Source: Rhodococcus sp. HM1 (lineage in GTDB: Bacteria; Actinomycetota; Actinomycetes; Mycobacteriales; Mycobacteriaceae). Taken from it: DNA of 64,000 bases. The DNA is taken from contig NZ_JALPTB010000001.1 of the NCBI RefSeq assembly GCF_023218075.1, positions 124,001 to 188,000 on the forward strand. Direction: 5' to 3'. Both the position numbers and the translations under genes were made by a program. The notes beneath the pieces are model-generated. The model did not search any database. It saw only the letters and a program-made list of their open reading frames with translations, and was not told the origin of the DNA. Each line of letters opens with the position of its first letter. The first letter of the stretch is position 1. Positions 35,813 through 46,285 of this stretch are shown here, piece by piece.

Positions 35813-35870
35813 ATGAACTGGACCTCCGACAGATGGCCACTGGTGACGACTGGACTGACATACTGGACCG
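35813..35870. promoter_or_regulatory. Direct repeats in the ogt-mocR divergent promoter
   Basis: ACTGGAC occurs three times on the plus strand: in ATGAACTGGACC (35813-35824), in CGACTGGACTGAC (about 35847-35859), and in ACATACTGGACC (35859-35870) directly before the MocR start. Direct repeats of this kind are typical binding sites of MocR regulators such as GabR and PdxR. Confidence 0.55.
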
Positions 35871-37343
35871 GTGATGATTCGCGCGATCGGCGCAGGCTCC
35901 CTGGCGCGGGACCTGGGCAACTGGCAGGACACGGACGACGCGCGCCCCGCGTACCGGGCGCTCGCCGACGGCATCCGCCTGCTCGTGCACGACGGCCGCG
36001 TGCCGCTCGGCGTCGCGCTGCCCAGCGAACGGGAACTCGCGGCCGTGCTGTCGCTGAGCCGGACCACCATCACCTCCGCGTACACCGTCCTGCGAGAGCA
36101 GGGATACCTCCACAGCCGCCAGGGTGCCCGCAGCGTCGTCGCGAAACCGGCCGACGCATCGCGTCCGGTGGGGAACCGGGACCGAACCGCCGCACCTGTC
36201 GGCGACGTGGTCGACCTGAGCGACGCGTCGATGCCGGCGCCGGGACCGGAGATCGAAACCGCCTACGCGGCGGCGCTGCGGGCGATGCCCGCCTACCTGA
36301 CCGGCCACGGGGTCGAACCGATCGGCATCCCGAGCCTGCGAGAGGTCATCGCGCAGCGCTACGCCGAGAGCGGTCTCCCCACCACCGTCGACCAGATCAT
36401 GGTCACGACCGGGGCCCAGCACGCGCTGCGACTGCTGCTCGGGGTGCTCACCGATCCCGGCGACCGCGTCGTCGTCGACCACCCCACCTACCCGAACGCG
36501 CTCGAGGCGATCCGGCGGCACGGCGCCCGCCCGATCCCGGTGCCGGTACGGCCGGAAGGCGGCGCCGACGGCGGCTGGGACCCCGACGGACTGCGTAGCG
36601 CCGCCCGCCAGACCGCGGCGCGCATGGCCTATCTGATCCCCGACTTCCACAACCCGACCGGGCTGTGCCTGGGGGAGGACGGTCGCGCCGAACTCGCCCG
36701 CATCGCCCGCGAGACCCGCATGACCGTGGTCGTCGACGAGACGATGGTGGATCTGTGGCTCGACGCGCCCCCACCCCCGTCGGTGGCGTCCTACGCGCAG
36801 GCTCTCGGCCACGGCGAGTCGGTCGTGACCATCGGCTCGACCGGCAAGTCGCTGTGGGGTGGTCTGCGGGTCGGCTGGATCCGAGCCGACCGCGACCTGA
36901 TCACCCGGCTCACCGGCGCCAGAACGGCAGTGGACCTCGGTACCCCGGTCATGGAGCAACTGGCCGCGGCGCACCTGCTCGCCGACGTCGACGACCTGCT
37001 CGCCGGGCGCCGCGCCCGGCTGCGGGATCAGCGGGCGGTGATGCTCGAGGAACTCGGGGCACGCCTGCCGGGGTGGGAGTGCTCGGTGGGGCGAGGCGGC
37101 ATGTCGTTGTGGGTGCGCATGCCCGAGCCGGTGTCGACGGCATTGGCCGCGATCGCCCCGAACCACGGGGCGCTGCTCGTCGCCGGCCCGAGATTCGGGG
37201 TGCAGGGCGCGTTCGAGCGGTTCGTGCGCCTGCCGTACACGCGGGAGTCCGACGATCTGCGCCGTGGGGTCGCGGCGGTCGCAGAGGCCTACCGCGCGCT
37301 CGCGATCGGCCGTGACCTCACCGAACCCCGCCTGGTGGTCTGA
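35871..37343 (+). CDS. MocR-type regulator (GntR helix-turn-helix fused to aminotransferase domain)
   Basis: 490 aa. The N-terminal winged helix (about 25-90) is RPAYRALADGIRLLVHDGRV followed by PSERELAAVLSLSRTTITSAYTVLREQGYL. From about 110 a fold-type I aminotransferase domain follows. It contains TTGAQHALRLLLGVLTDPGD, LIPDFHNPTGLCL and the PLP-lysine region TIGSTGKSLWGGLRVGWIR. GTG 35871 and ATG 35874 are adjacent; neither has a Shine-Dalgarno, so a leaderless start is likely. The regulated pathway is unknown; the divergent ogt is one candidate, autoregulation another. Confidence 0.9.
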   Translation: MMIRAIGAGSLARDLGNWQDTDDARPAYRALADGIRLLVHDGRVPLGVALPSERELAAVLSLSRTTITSAYTVLREQGYLHSRQGARSVVAKPADASRPVGNRDRTAAPVGDVVDLSDASMPAPGPEIETAYAAALRAMPAYLTGHGVEPIGIPSLREVIAQRYAESGLPTTVDQIMVTTGAQHALRLLLGVLTDPGDRVVVDHPTYPNALEAIRRHGARPIPVPVRPEGGADGGWDPDGLRSAARQTAARMAYLIPDFHNPTGLCLGEDGRAELARIARETRMTVVVDETMVDLWLDAPPPPSVASYAQALGHGESVVTIGSTGKSLWGGLRVGWIRADRDLITRLTGARTAVDLGTPVMEQLAAAHLLADVDDLLAGRRARLRDQRAVMLEELGARLPGWECSVGRGGMSLWVRMPEPVSTALAAIAPNHGALLVAGPRFGVQGAFERFVRLPYTRESDDLRRGVAAVAEAYRALAIGRDLTEPRLVV

Positions 37344-37455
37344 TCGTCGCGGGTTCGGGAGCGGACCGTGGCCCGCATGTCGTTCGCTGACGTTATCCTC
37401 GATGACAACGGGAAGAATTGAGCATCGGCACTGCGAACGAGATTCGAGGGCGACC

Positions 37456-40400
37456 GTGTCCGGGCCGGATCCGCTGTCCACGCAGCGCGACGTCGGAGCC
37501 GACGTCGCATCGGAACTCGCCCTTGCCGGATTCGTGGACGCGTACGAAATCGGCCGTGGCGGTTTCGGAATCGTGTATCGCTGTCACGAGGTCGCGCTCG
37601 ACCGGACGGTCGCGGTCAAGGTTCTGACCTCGCACCTCGCGCCGGACAATCTGGAACGCTTCCTCCGCGAGCAGCGCGCCATGGGCCGCCTGTCCGGGCA
37701 TCCGCACATCGTCAACGTGATGCAGGTCGGGACCACCGTGTCCGGTCGGCCGTACCTGGTGATGCAGTACCACCGCCGGGATTCGCTGGACGCCCGGATC
37801 CGCCGCACCGGCCCGGTCGGGTGGGAGGAGACCCTGCACCTGGGGGTCGCGCTGGCCGGGGCGCTCGAGACCGCCCACCGGCTCGGCATCCTGCACCGCG
37901 ACGTCAAGCCCGCGAACATCATGCTCACCGAGTTCGGGGAACCGCAGCTCACCGACTTCGGGATCGCGCGGATCCGCGGCGGATTCGAGACGGTGACCGG
38001 CGAGATCACCGGGTCGCCGGCGTTCACCGCACCCGAGGTGCTGGCCGGGCACACACCGACACCGGCGTCGGATGTCTACAGCCTCGCCGCGACACTGTTC
38101 TGCGCGCTCACCGGGCACGCCGCATTCGAACGCCGCAGCGGCGAGAAGATCGTCACCCAGTTCGTGCGGGTGAGCACCGAACCCATCCCGGATCTGCGCG
38201 AGGAGGGTGTGCCCGACGCCCTCTGCGCGGCGATCGAGCAGGCCATGTCGGCCGATCCGCGGGACCGGCCCGCGACCGCCGCGGAATTCGGTGAGCAACT
38301 GCGCGAAATCCAGGCACAGCAGGGCCTGGTCGTCGACGAGTTGTCGATCGCCGGTGCCTCCGACCATGCGCACGAGCCGCTGGTGTCCGGGAGCACAACC
38401 GGGACGAGCGGACGCAGCGTCCGGCGCACCGGAGCGGCCTCCCGGGTCACCACCCCGCCGGCCCCGGCCACCCGATTCCGCCCGCCGGTGCCGACCCGCC
38501 GGCTCGTGGCCCGGCGCAGACTGCTCGCTCTGCTCGGCGGTGAACGCCGTCGGCGCCTGATCGCCGTGCACGCGCCACCGGGCTTCGGCAAGACGATGCT
38601 GGCGTTGCAGTGGCGCTACGTGCTCGACAACAGCGGCGTCCCGGTCGCGTGGCTGAACGTCGATCGGGACGACAACAACGTCGTGTGGTTCCTCACGCAC
38701 CTCGTCGAAGCGTTCCGTCAGGTCCGCCCGGAACTGGTCGGGGACCTCACGCAGACCCTCGCCGAACACGGCGACGAGGCCGAGAGGTATGTGCTCACCT
38801 CGCTGATCGACAGGATCCACGCGGCCGGGGAACGAGTCGTGATCATCCTCGACGACTGGCACCGCGTCACCGACCGGGCGACCGTCGCGGCGATGGGGTT
38901 CCTGCTGGACAACTGCTGCCGCCATCTGCAGGTGATGGTCGTCGGACGGACCCGGGCGGGACTTCCGATGAGCCGGATGCGGGTGCGTGAGGACCTCATC
39001 GAAATCGATTTCCACGAACTGCGTTTCAGCGTCCAGGAGGCTCGCGAATTCCTCGTGGACCAGTGCTGCCTGGCACTCGACGACGAACGCGTGGCGGCGC
39101 TGACCGCGGCGACGGACGGCTGGCCGGCGGCACTGCAGCTGGCCTCGATGTCGCTGTGCGGGCTCGACGACCCGGACGACTTCATCGCCCATCTGTCCGG
39201 CCGTCACCGCGACATCGGCGAGTTTCTCACCGAGAACGTCCTGGCCTCGCTGGAACCGGAACTCGTCGACTTCCTGCTCACCGCGGCCGTCACCGAACGC
39301 ACCTGCGGAAGCCTCGCCTCCGCACTCAGCGGGCACGAGCGAGGGCAGGCGATGCTCGAGGAGATCGAGGAACGCGACCTGTTCCTGCACCGCGTGGACC
39401 AGGAGGGGAGGTGGTTCCAGTTCCAGCCGTTGTTCGCCGAGTTCCTGCGCCAGCGTCTCGAACGGGACCATCCCGAGCAGTTGCTGCAGTTGCATCGCAG
39501 CGCTTCACAGTGGTGCGAGAAGCACGACATGCTCATCGAGGCCGTCGACCATGCGCTGGCGACGGGTGACGACGAGCGCGCCGTCGACCTCGTCGAACGC
39601 AACGGCCGCCGGCTTCTCGAAAACGGCCGGGGATCGGTTCTGCTCGGTCTCGTCGAGAAGCTGCCCATGGCGGAAGTGACGCGTCGTCCCCGCCTGCAAC
39701 TGGCGATCGCGTGGGCGAACGTCGTCACCCACCGCCCGCAGCCGGGACTGCGGGCACTCGGTCTCGTCGAGAGCGGAATGGCGTCCGGTGCCGTCACGGG
39801 CGAGGAAGCCGCGGACATGGTCGTGGAGGTGGAGGTCATCCGCGGTCTCATCGACGTGCGCGCCGATCGGAGCGGGCGCAGCGCCGACATCGTCGAACAC
39901 TGCCTGGCCCGGGCCGAGACCCTCCCGTCCGTGGTGGTCTCGACCGGACTGAACACCGCCACGTTCGACGCCGTGTACCGCGGGGAATTCGACGAAGCAC
40001 GTCGCCTGCAGGAACTCGCGCGGCCGTATCACGAACTCAACGCCGGACCGTACAACCTGATGCACGGGCACACCCTGCTCGGTCTCGCCGCATTCGAACA
40101 GCTCGACGTCGACACCGCCGCCGAGCACTTCCGGGACGCCCTGGCCCTGTCGCGGCGCGTCGGCGGCCGGCACTCGTCGGCGGCTCTGCTCGCGGGATCG
40201 GTTCGCGGTGAGTTCCTGTACGAGAGAGGCGAACTCGACGAGGCGGCGCGACTGCTCGACGACGGTTACGCGCTCGGTGCCGAAGGCGGCGTCGTCGACT
40301 TCAAGATCGCCCGGTTCGTCGTCGGCGCGCGCATCGCCGCGGTACGCGGCAACCGCGACATCGCGGCCGAACGGTTGCGCGACGGCGCCGACGCGGCCGC

Positions 40401-40932
40401 GAGCATGCACCTCGACCGGCTGGCCGCGGCCGTCGAGAACGAACGCATCCGGTTGGACCTGTCGCCGGTGCGCCGGCCGCGACCGGTCGCGCGGTACGGG
40501 TCCGACCGACCCGAAAGCGGAACCGCCCTGCTGACGGCGCAGATCGACGACGCGACCGCGATCCGGCTCCTGCTGTCCGACCCCACCGCCGAGCACACCG
40601 ACCTCGCCTGCCGGTGGGCCTCGGAGTGGGTGCAGAGGTGGCGGGACGGCGCGTGGCCCCGGAGAACCCTGCTCGCCGAACGGCTCCTGGTGGCGTGCCT
40701 CGCCGCGGCGGGGCGCGACGACGAGGCCGCCGACCTGCTCGTGACGGTGGCCGACGTCGCCGCGCGCGCGGGACTGGCCCGCCTCCTACCGGACGGCGGC
40801 CCGTACGTGATCGAGGTGACGCGGCGCGTCCTCGACGACATCCGTGCCGACCGGGCACGCCCGGGATGGCCCGCCGTGCCGGCCTCGTTCCTCGAGGCAG
40901 CGGTCACGGCGGGGTCCGTACATCGGGTCTAG
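37456..40932 (+). CDS. pknK: PknK-like serine/threonine kinase fused to MalT-type ATPase/helical-repeat module
   Basis: 1158 aa. The kinase domain (about 30-290) has EIGRGGFGIVYRCHE, VAVKVL, the catalytic HRDVKPANIML near residue 147, and DFGIARI. No membrane segment follows, unlike most STPKs. A second NTPase starts around 360, with Walker A HAPPGFGKTMLALQW (about 372) and Walker B VVIILDDWHR. A helical-repeat region fills the rest. The layout and length match mycobacterial PknK, a soluble kinase involved in growth-phase control. No C-terminal HTH was recognised. GTG 37456 has GAGGG 6-7 nt upstream and is preferred to the in-frame ATG 37402. Convergent with the next gene with a 4-bp gap. Confidence 0.88.
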   Translation: MSGPDPLSTQRDVGADVASELALAGFVDAYEIGRGGFGIVYRCHEVALDRTVAVKVLTSHLAPDNLERFLREQRAMGRLSGHPHIVNVMQVGTTVSGRPYLVMQYHRRDSLDARIRRTGPVGWEETLHLGVALAGALETAHRLGILHRDVKPANIMLTEFGEPQLTDFGIARIRGGFETVTGEITGSPAFTAPEVLAGHTPTPASDVYSLAATLFCALTGHAAFERRSGEKIVTQFVRVSTEPIPDLREEGVPDALCAAIEQAMSADPRDRPATAAEFGEQLREIQAQQGLVVDELSIAGASDHAHEPLVSGSTTGTSGRSVRRTGAASRVTTPPAPATRFRPPVPTRRLVARRRLLALLGGERRRRLIAVHAPPGFGKTMLALQWRYVLDNSGVPVAWLNVDRDDNNVVWFLTHLVEAFRQVRPELVGDLTQTLAEHGDEAERYVLTSLIDRIHAAGERVVIILDDWHRVTDRATVAAMGFLLDNCCRHLQVMVVGRTRAGLPMSRMRVREDLIEIDFHELRFSVQEAREFLVDQCCLALDDERVAALTAATDGWPAALQLASMSLCGLDDPDDFIAHLSGRHRDIGEFLTENVLASLEPELVDFLLTAAVTERTCGSLASALSGHERGQAMLEEIEERDLFLHRVDQEGRWFQFQPLFAEFLRQRLERDHPEQLLQLHRSASQWCEKHDMLIEAVDHALATGDDERAVDLVERNGRRLLENGRGSVLLGLVEKLPMAEVTRRPRLQLAIAWANVVTHRPQPGLRALGLVESGMASGAVTGEEAADMVVEVEVIRGLIDVRADRSGRSADIVEHCLARAETLPSVVVSTGLNTATFDAVYRGEFDEARRLQELARPYHELNAGPYNLMHGHTLLGLAAFEQLDVDTAAEHFRDALALSRRVGGRHSSAALLAGSVRGEFLYERGELDEAARLLDDGYALGAEGGVVDFKIARFVVGARIAAVRGNRDIAAERLRDGADAAASMHLDRLAAAVENERIRLDLSPVRRPRPVARYGSDRPESGTALLTAQIDDATAIRLLLSDPTAEHTDLACRWASEWVQRWRDGAWPRRTLLAERLLVACLAAAGRDDEAADLLVTVADVAARAGLARLLPDGGPYVIEVTRRVLDDIRADRARPGWPAVPASFLEAAVTAGSVHRV

Positions 40933-40936
40933 CGAC

Positions 40937-42034
40937 TCAGGTCCAGACGGTGTCGATGTCGGTGGCCTCACCGGCCGGCGGAATGGGCGCACCCGCAGGC
41001 GTGCGCGAGAAGCGCGGCGCCGGCGCGTGCTGCGTGACCCCGTCGAGTTCGATGAGCGAGCCGCGGGCGGCGATGTGCTCGTTGTTCGGTGCCTCGGCCC
41101 AGGTCAGGACCGGGGACACACAGGCATCGGTGCCCAGGAAGATCTCCGACCACTCGTCGCGGGTCTTGGTGAGGAACGTCTCGGTGAACAGCTTCTTCAT
41201 CTCGGGCCAGGCCGACCGGTCGAGCTGCTGCGGCAGGTTCGCCGCATCGAGTCCGAGGCCCTGCAGCAGCAACGCGTAGAACTGCGGCTCGATCGCCCCG
41301 ACCGCCATGTACTTGCCGTCCGAGGTCTCGTACACGTCGTAGAACGGTGCGCCGGTGTCGAGCAGGTTCGTGCCCCGCTCGTCCGACCACACGCCGCGGC
41401 CGCGGAACGCCCACATCATGTGCGAGAGCGCGAGCGCGCCGTCGACCATCGCCGCGTCGACGACCTGCCCCTTGCCGGACGTCTGCCGCTCGACGAGCGC
41501 GGAGAGGATGCCGAAGATCAGGAACATCGAACCGCCACCGAAGTCGCCGACCATGTTCAGCGGCGGCACCGGACGCTCACCCTCGCGACCGATCGCGTGC
41601 AGCACACCGGTGAGCGAGATGTAGTTGATGTCGTGACCGGCGGCGTTGGCCAGAGGGCCTTCCTGACCCCAGCCGGTCATGCGGCCGTAGACCAGACGCG
41701 GGTTGCGGGCCAGCGCGACGTCGGGGCCGAGACCCATGCGCTCGGTGACGCCGGGACGGAATCCCTCGATCAGGACGTCGGCGCGCTCGATGAGCCCGAG
41801 CACCTTCTCGACCTGCTCGGGATCCTTGAGGTTGGCCTCGACGACCGTACGGCCGCGCTGGATCTGGTCGCGGTGACCGGCGGGCGGGATCAGTCCGGGA
41901 CGCTGGACGCACACGACGTCGGCGCCGAGATCGGCGAGCAGGGTCGCGGCGTGCGGACCCGGGCCGAGACCGGCGAACTCGACGACGCGGATACCCGCGA
42001 GCGGACCCTTCTTCTCAACAGCTTCAGCGGACAC
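40937..42034 (-). CDS. CaiB/BaiF-family protein, probable alpha-methylacyl-CoA racemase
   Basis: 365 aa. The family III CoA-transferase/racemase fold is shown by [32 protein letters not shown] and [20 protein letters not shown], both near the N-terminus. Racemase-type features are [25 protein letters not shown] (Asp in the active region) and [21 protein letters not shown], where AMACR has the same GDFGGGS loop. That makes a racemase of 2-methylacyl-CoA more likely than a CoA transferase. GTG 42032-42034 is preceded by a purine-rich GAGG. Confidence 0.88.
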   Translation of the reverse strand: MSAEAVEKKGPLAGIRVVEFAGLGPGPHAATLLADLGADVVCVQRPGLIPPAGHRDQIQRGRTVVEANLKDPEQVEKVLGLIERADVLIEGFRPGVTERMGLGPDVALARNPRLVYGRMTGWGQEGPLANAAGHDINYISLTGVLHAIGREGERPVPPLNMVGDFGGGSMFLIFGILSALVERQTSGKGQVVDAAMVDGALALSHMMWAFRGRGVWSDERGTNLLDTGAPFYDVYETSDGKYMAVGAIEPQFYALLLQGLGLDAANLPQQLDRSAWPEMKKLFTETFLTKTRDEWSEIFLGTDACVSPVLTWAEAPNNEHIAARGSLIELDGVTQHAPAPRFSRTPAGAPIPPAGEATDIDTVWT

Positions 42035-42110
42035 TCGGCGAACCTCACTCGGGACGTTGGGACCTGTTCTCCGTGAGGTTACCTTTAGCGATCGCTAGAT
42101 GTGCCGGTGG

Positions 42111-42491
42111 TCACCCCTCGTACAGGTCGGCCTCGCCGAGTCGGGTCGCTTCGAGTGCGTGCTCGAGCGTCGGGTGCCGGTAGACCGAGACCACCTGGTC
42201 GTCGACCACCCGGAAGGCCAGTGCCTCCTCGACCGCTTCGTCCGGTGCGGACGCCCACGTCGCGGTCTCCTCGACGACGACGATGCCGCCGTGCACGTAC
42301 ATCCGGCCCGGGGTGAGCGTCACGCCGGACGTCGTCGCCCACTCCCGGAGCTCGTCCAGGCCCTGATCCTCGTCGTCGTCGTCCGTCGGCAGGACGATGT
42401 CGTCGCTGGACAGTTCCAGCAGTGTTTCGACGTCGTTGTCGTTCACGGCGTCGTGCCAGGCGAGGACGGTGGCGATCTCCGAGGTGCTCAT
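42111..42491 (-). CDS. SnoaL/NTF2-like small protein
   Basis: 126 aa. The start MSTSEIATVLAWHDAVNDNDVETLLELSSDDIVL is the helical opening of NTF2-fold SnoaL-like proteins, and the later GGIVVVEETATWAS and FRVVDDQVVSVYRHPTLEHAL are the matching beta strands. An acidic run (DDDDEDQG) lies at about 38-45. No catalytic residues can be assigned. It stands alone between the racemase gene and a divergent VOC protein. Confidence 0.75.
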   Translation of the reverse strand: MSTSEIATVLAWHDAVNDNDVETLLELSSDDIVLPTDDDDEDQGLDELREWATTSGVTLTPGRMYVHGGIVVVEETATWASAPDEAVEEALAFRVVDDQVVSVYRHPTLEHALEATRLGEADLYEG

Positions 42492-42581
42492 AACCGCAGA
42501 TGCTAGTCAGTGGCAGGGGGCGGTGGGTGAATGTCGTGATTCGGTTGCCGGTGCCGGAGGCGGGGGAGCACAGTGGATTGC

Positions 42582-42962
42582 ATGACGATCAGCGGCCAAC
42601 TCGTGGGTTTCGTGCCGAGCACCGATCTCGATGTCTCGGAAATGTTCTATGTCGACACGCTCGGATTCCGGAAGATCGCCCGCGACCACTTCGCCCTCGT
42701 GCTCGACGGTGGCGGTGGCACGCCGGTGCGGGTGACGCTGGTGCAGTCCCGGGCCGACACCGGTTACACGGTGCTGGGCTGGCAGGTCGACGACATCAAC
42801 GCCTCCGTCGAGGCGTTGCGGGACAAGGGCGTCGACCTTGTCCGATACAAAGGTATGGATCAGGACGACCACGATGTCTGGACGGCCCCGGACGGCATGC
42901 GGGTCGCCTGGTTCCGCGACCCGCACGGCAACGTGCTGTCGTTGACGCAGCCGCCGGCCTGA
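42582..42962 (+). CDS. VOC (glyoxalase/bleomycin-resistance) family protein
   Basis: 126 aa. The two beta-alpha-beta-beta-beta modules are visible: VGFVPSTDLDVSEMFYVDTLGFRKI in the first and LGWQVDDINASVEALRDKGVDL with VWTAPDGMRVAWFRDPHGNVLSL in the second. The last contains the usual FRDPxGN metal-site stretch. A GTG three codons upstream (42573), preceded closely by GGGGGAG, is an alternative start. Function within the superfamily cannot be told. Confidence 0.82.
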   Translation: MTISGQLVGFVPSTDLDVSEMFYVDTLGFRKIARDHFALVLDGGGGTPVRVTLVQSRADTGYTVLGWQVDDINASVEALRDKGVDLVRYKGMDQDDHDVWTAPDGMRVAWFRDPHGNVLSLTQPPA

Positions 42963-42981
42963 CCGGCGCCGTCGCGGCGGG

Positions 42982-43413
42982 TCACCCGCCGAGGAAACTG
43001 CCCCACACGAATCCGGCGAGCAGGACCGAGAACCCGCCCATCTCGCCGACGATGAGCGCGGTCATCGCGACGGTCGTGGTCCGGTCCGGACGCTCGAACT
43101 GGTTGGTGGTGTCGCGCAGTGCGCCGTGCACGATGTAACTGCCGATCGCAATCACGAAGAACGCCACCAGCACTCCGGCGGCGACCAGGTTCACCGCCGT
43201 CGGCCACGCGCTCAACTCGACGAACACCGCGGTGAGCAGCGTCGCGAACGAGTACAGCAACGCCGAACGGTGTGCGATGTCGACGTACGGGTGCGCGAGA
43301 TGGTTCTCCGACGTGACCATCTGCCGGTACTTCCATACGCCGAGGCCGAGCGCGAGCACGAAGATCAGCCCCGCGGCGAGCACCGTCAACTCCGTATCGA
43401 TCCCCACATCCAT
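42982..43413 (-). CDS. Small four-helix membrane protein, function unknown
   Basis: 143 aa from ATG 43413. Hydrophobic segments are TVLAAGLIFVLALGLGVWKY, ALLYSFATLLTAVFVELSA, AVNLVAAGVLVAFFVIAIGSYIV, and VAMTALIVGEMGGFSVLLAGFVWG. No known catalytic motif. It lies just downstream of nrdJ on the same strand (38 bp), so cotranscription is possible, and it converges with the VOC gene. Confidence 0.75.
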   Translation of the reverse strand: MDVGIDTELTVLAAGLIFVLALGLGVWKYRQMVTSENHLAHPYVDIAHRSALLYSFATLLTAVFVELSAWPTAVNLVAAGVLVAFFVIAIGSYIVHGALRDTTNQFERPDRTTTVAMTALIVGEMGGFSVLLAGFVWGSFLGG

Positions 43414-43451
43414 CGCGCAAGTATGGCGGCGGGTGCGGGATTGCACCAGAT

Positions 43452-46241
43452 TCAGCTGCAGCCGCTGGTGTTTCCGCACGACGGACACGCATGGCACGAA
43501 CCGGAGCGCTGCATCCGGACCCCGCACTGCATGCAGTACGGGGCGTCCGACTCCCGGCCGGAGGTGCCTGCATGGCCCTGGCGGGTGTCGGTGACCGTCT
43601 CGGCGGTCTCGGCGGTCTCGGTGCCGCCGGGCAACCGGTCCGACCGTTCCGAGGTGGTGCGGATACCCAGATCCATACGGACGTCCGGTTCCAGGTAGTC
43701 GATCGCGAGCCGCCGGAAGATGTAATCGAGGATCGACGTGGCCAGCCGCAGATCGGGATCGTCCGTGATGCCCGCGGGCTCGAACCGGGTACTGGTGAAC
43801 GCCCGCACGAATGTGCTCAACGGAACCCCGTACTGCAGGCCGTAACTGACCGACATCGAGAACGCATCCATGATCCCGGCCAGGGTCGAGCCCTGCTTCG
43901 ACACGCGCAGGAACATCTCCCCGGGCCTGCCGTCGTCGTACTCGCCGATCGTGAAGAAGCCCTTGCAGTCCGCGACCCGGAACTCGAAGGTGCGCGAATT
44001 GCGGGTCCGCGGAAGGCGTTCGCGTCGCGGGGCCGGCACCGCCGCATCCGGAACCGTGGTCCCGGGGATTGTGCTACCGGGGATCGGGGGCGCCGACGTC
44101 GTCTGCGTCGGTGCGCCCGACAACGGTTGTCCGAGCTTGCAGTTGTCCCGGTACACCGCGACCGCCTTGAGCCCCAGTCGCCAACTGTCGAGGTACAGAT
44201 CCTCGATGTCGCGCACGGTCGCGGACTCGGGCAGGTTCACGGTCTTCGAGATCGCCCCCGACAGGAACGGCTGCACCGCCGCCATCATCAGCACATGCCC
44301 GCGCGGCTCGATCACGTTGTCGCCCATCGATGTCGCGAACACCGCGCGGTGCTCGTCGCGGATGTGCGGGGCGCCGGTCAGAGTGCGACGGGTGTCCAGG
44401 TGGGTCACCACGTCCGCGACCTGCGCCGGGGTGTAACCGAGTCGCGACAGGGCGCGCGGCACCGTGCGGTTGACGATCGACAGCGTGCCGCCGCCGACCA
44501 GCTTCTTCGACTTGACCAGCGCCAGATCCGGTTCGATACCCGTTGTGTCGCAATCCATTGCGAGACCGATCGTGCCGGTCGGGGCGAGCACCGTCACCTG
44601 GCTGTTGCGCACACCGTGCTCGGCCGCCCCCGCGACCGCCTCGTCCCAGCTCTCCCGGGCCGCGGTGAGCACCGGACCGGGAGCGAGATCGGCGTCGACG
44701 TCGTCGAGTGCGCCGCGATGCCGCGCGAGCACGGCGAGGGTCGGTTCCCGGTTCTCGGCGAATCCGTCGAACGGCCCCAGCCGCTCGGCCAGGCGCGCCG
44801 AGACCGCGTAGGCGTGCCCGGTCATCAGGGCGGTTATCGCCGCGGCGTACGCGCGGCCGGCATCGCTGTCGTAGGGCAGACCCGAAGCCATCAGCAACGC
44901 ACCGAGATTCGCGTATCCCAACCCGAGCTGGCGGAACCGCCGCGAGGTCTCACCGATCCGCCCGGTCGGATAGTCGGCGCGGCCCACGAGAATCTCCTGG
45001 GCGGTGATGAGTACCGCCACCGCGTGCCGGAACCCGTCCACGTCGAACGTGCCGTCCTCGAGCAGGAACGTCAGCAGGTTCAGGCTCGCCAGGTTGCATG
45101 CGGAATCGTCGAGGTGCATGTACTCCGAGCACGGATTCGACCCATTGATCCGGCCGGTCACCGCCGCGGTGTTCCAGCGGTTGATGGTGGTGTCGAACTG
45201 GATGCCCGGGTCCGCGCACTCCCACGCAGCAGATGCGATGCGCCCGAACAACTCTCGTGCCGACACGGTACGCACCGTCGAGCCGGTGGTGACCGCACGC
45301 AGCGGCCACTGCGCGTCGTCGACGACCGCCTGCATGAACTCGTCGGTGACCCGCACCGAGTTGTTGGCGTTCTGGTACTGCACCGAATGGCTGTCGCGGC
45401 CGTCGAGTCCCATGTCGAAACCCGCGGCGTCGAGCACGCGGGCCTTACGTTCCTCGATGGCCTTGCACTCCACGAACTCCTCGATGTCGGGATGGCCGAC
45501 GTCGAGGATCACCATCTTCGCGGCCCGCCGGGTCTTGCCGCCGGACTTGATGGTCCCGGCCGAGGCGTCCGCGCCGCGCATGAAACTGACCGGGCCCGAC
45601 GCGGTACCGCCCCCACCCAGGGGTTCGGCGGACGACCGGATCCGGGACAGGTTGACCCCGGCCCCGGAACCGCCTTTGAAGATCACCGCCTCCTGCCGGT
45701 ACCACTCGAGGATCGAATCGATGCTGTCGTCGACCGACAGGATGAAACAGGCGCTGGCCTGCTGCGGAACGTCCGGGACGCCGATGTTGAACCACACCGG
45801 GCTGTTGAACGACGCCTTCTGGTGCAGGAGCAGGTACGTCAGTTCGGCCGCGAACGCCTCCGGGTCGTCGAGGTGGCCGTCCGCGGTGCCCCACGCGGTG
45901 ATGGTGTCGACGATGCGGGCGACGACGTCGCGCAGCGAGGTCTCCCGGCCCGGCGAGCCGAGTTCGCCGCGGAAGTATTTCTGGCTCACGATGTCCGTCG
46001 CGTTCTGCGACCAGCCGGACGGGAACTCGACATCCTTCTGCTCGAACACCACCGCGCCGGTGCCGTGGTGCACGATGCGGGCGTCGCGCCGCTGCCAGTC
46101 CACCTCGTCCGCGGGATCACGGCCGGCGGTGGTGAAGTGCCGGACATCGGCGGCGGTGAAATCCCGCACGTCGGCGCGGCCCATGTCGGGCGCGTCACCG
46201 TCGTGCTCGTGCGTCCTGCTGTCCGTCTGGCTACTGCCCAT
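43452..46241 (-). CDS. nrdJ: Vitamin B12-dependent (class II) ribonucleoside-diphosphate reductase
   Basis: Reduces ribonucleotides using adenosylcobalamin as radical generator. 929 aa. Recognisable parts are [62 protein letters not shown] (catalytic Cys/Asn/Glu loop), and [24 protein letters not shown]. The C-terminal Cys-rich tail is CMQCGVRM and [14 protein letters not shown], a zinc-ribbon/redox tail usual for this type. ATG 46241 has GGGAGG 5 nt upstream and is preferred to one 18 codons earlier. Its cofactor is made by the cob genes in this window. No riboswitch precedes it. Confidence 0.95.
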   Translation of the reverse strand: MGSSQTDSRTHEHDGDAPDMGRADVRDFTAADVRHFTTAGRDPADEVDWQRRDARIVHHGTGAVVFEQKDVEFPSGWSQNATDIVSQKYFRGELGSPGRETSLRDVVARIVDTITAWGTADGHLDDPEAFAAELTYLLLHQKASFNSPVWFNIGVPDVPQQASACFILSVDDSIDSILEWYRQEAVIFKGGSGAGVNLSRIRSSAEPLGGGGTASGPVSFMRGADASAGTIKSGGKTRRAAKMVILDVGHPDIEEFVECKAIEERKARVLDAAGFDMGLDGRDSHSVQYQNANNSVRVTDEFMQAVVDDAQWPLRAVTTGSTVRTVSARELFGRIASAAWECADPGIQFDTTINRWNTAAVTGRINGSNPCSEYMHLDDSACNLASLNLLTFLLEDGTFDVDGFRHAVAVLITAQEILVGRADYPTGRIGETSRRFRQLGLGYANLGALLMASGLPYDSDAGRAYAAAITALMTGHAYAVSARLAERLGPFDGFAENREPTLAVLARHRGALDDVDADLAPGPVLTAARESWDEAVAGAAEHGVRNSQVTVLAPTGTIGLAMDCDTTGIEPDLALVKSKKLVGGGTLSIVNRTVPRALSRLGYTPAQVADVVTHLDTRRTLTGAPHIRDEHRAVFATSMGDNVIEPRGHVLMMAAVQPFLSGAISKTVNLPESATVRDIEDLYLDSWRLGLKAVAVYRDNCKLGQPLSGAPTQTTSAPPIPGSTIPGTTVPDAAVPAPRRERLPRTRNSRTFEFRVADCKGFFTIGEYDDGRPGEMFLRVSKQGSTLAGIMDAFSMSVSYGLQYGVPLSTFVRAFTSTRFEPAGITDDPDLRLATSILDYIFRRLAIDYLEPDVRMDLGIRTTSERSDRLPGGTETAETAETVTDTRQGHAGTSGRESDAPYCMQCGVRMQRSGSCHACPSCGNTSGCS

Positions 46242-46273
46242 CGCATCCTCCCGGAACGAACGCCGGTGCCACA

Positions 46274-46279
46274 TATAGT
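46274..46279 (+). promoter_or_regulatory. -10 element for a leaderless purT transcript
   Basis: TATAGT ends 6 nt before the purT ATG (46286), leaving no room for a ribosome site. The intergenic gap to the divergent nrdJ start is only 44 bp, so the two promoters overlap. Confidence 0.55.
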
Positions 46280-46285
46280 CCCACC

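Noticed and set aside
46262-46285. NrdR box (CACATATAGT) between nrdJ and purT
   Set aside because: Only one poor copy is present, where NrdR sites are usually paired, and the sequence is explained as the purT -10 element.
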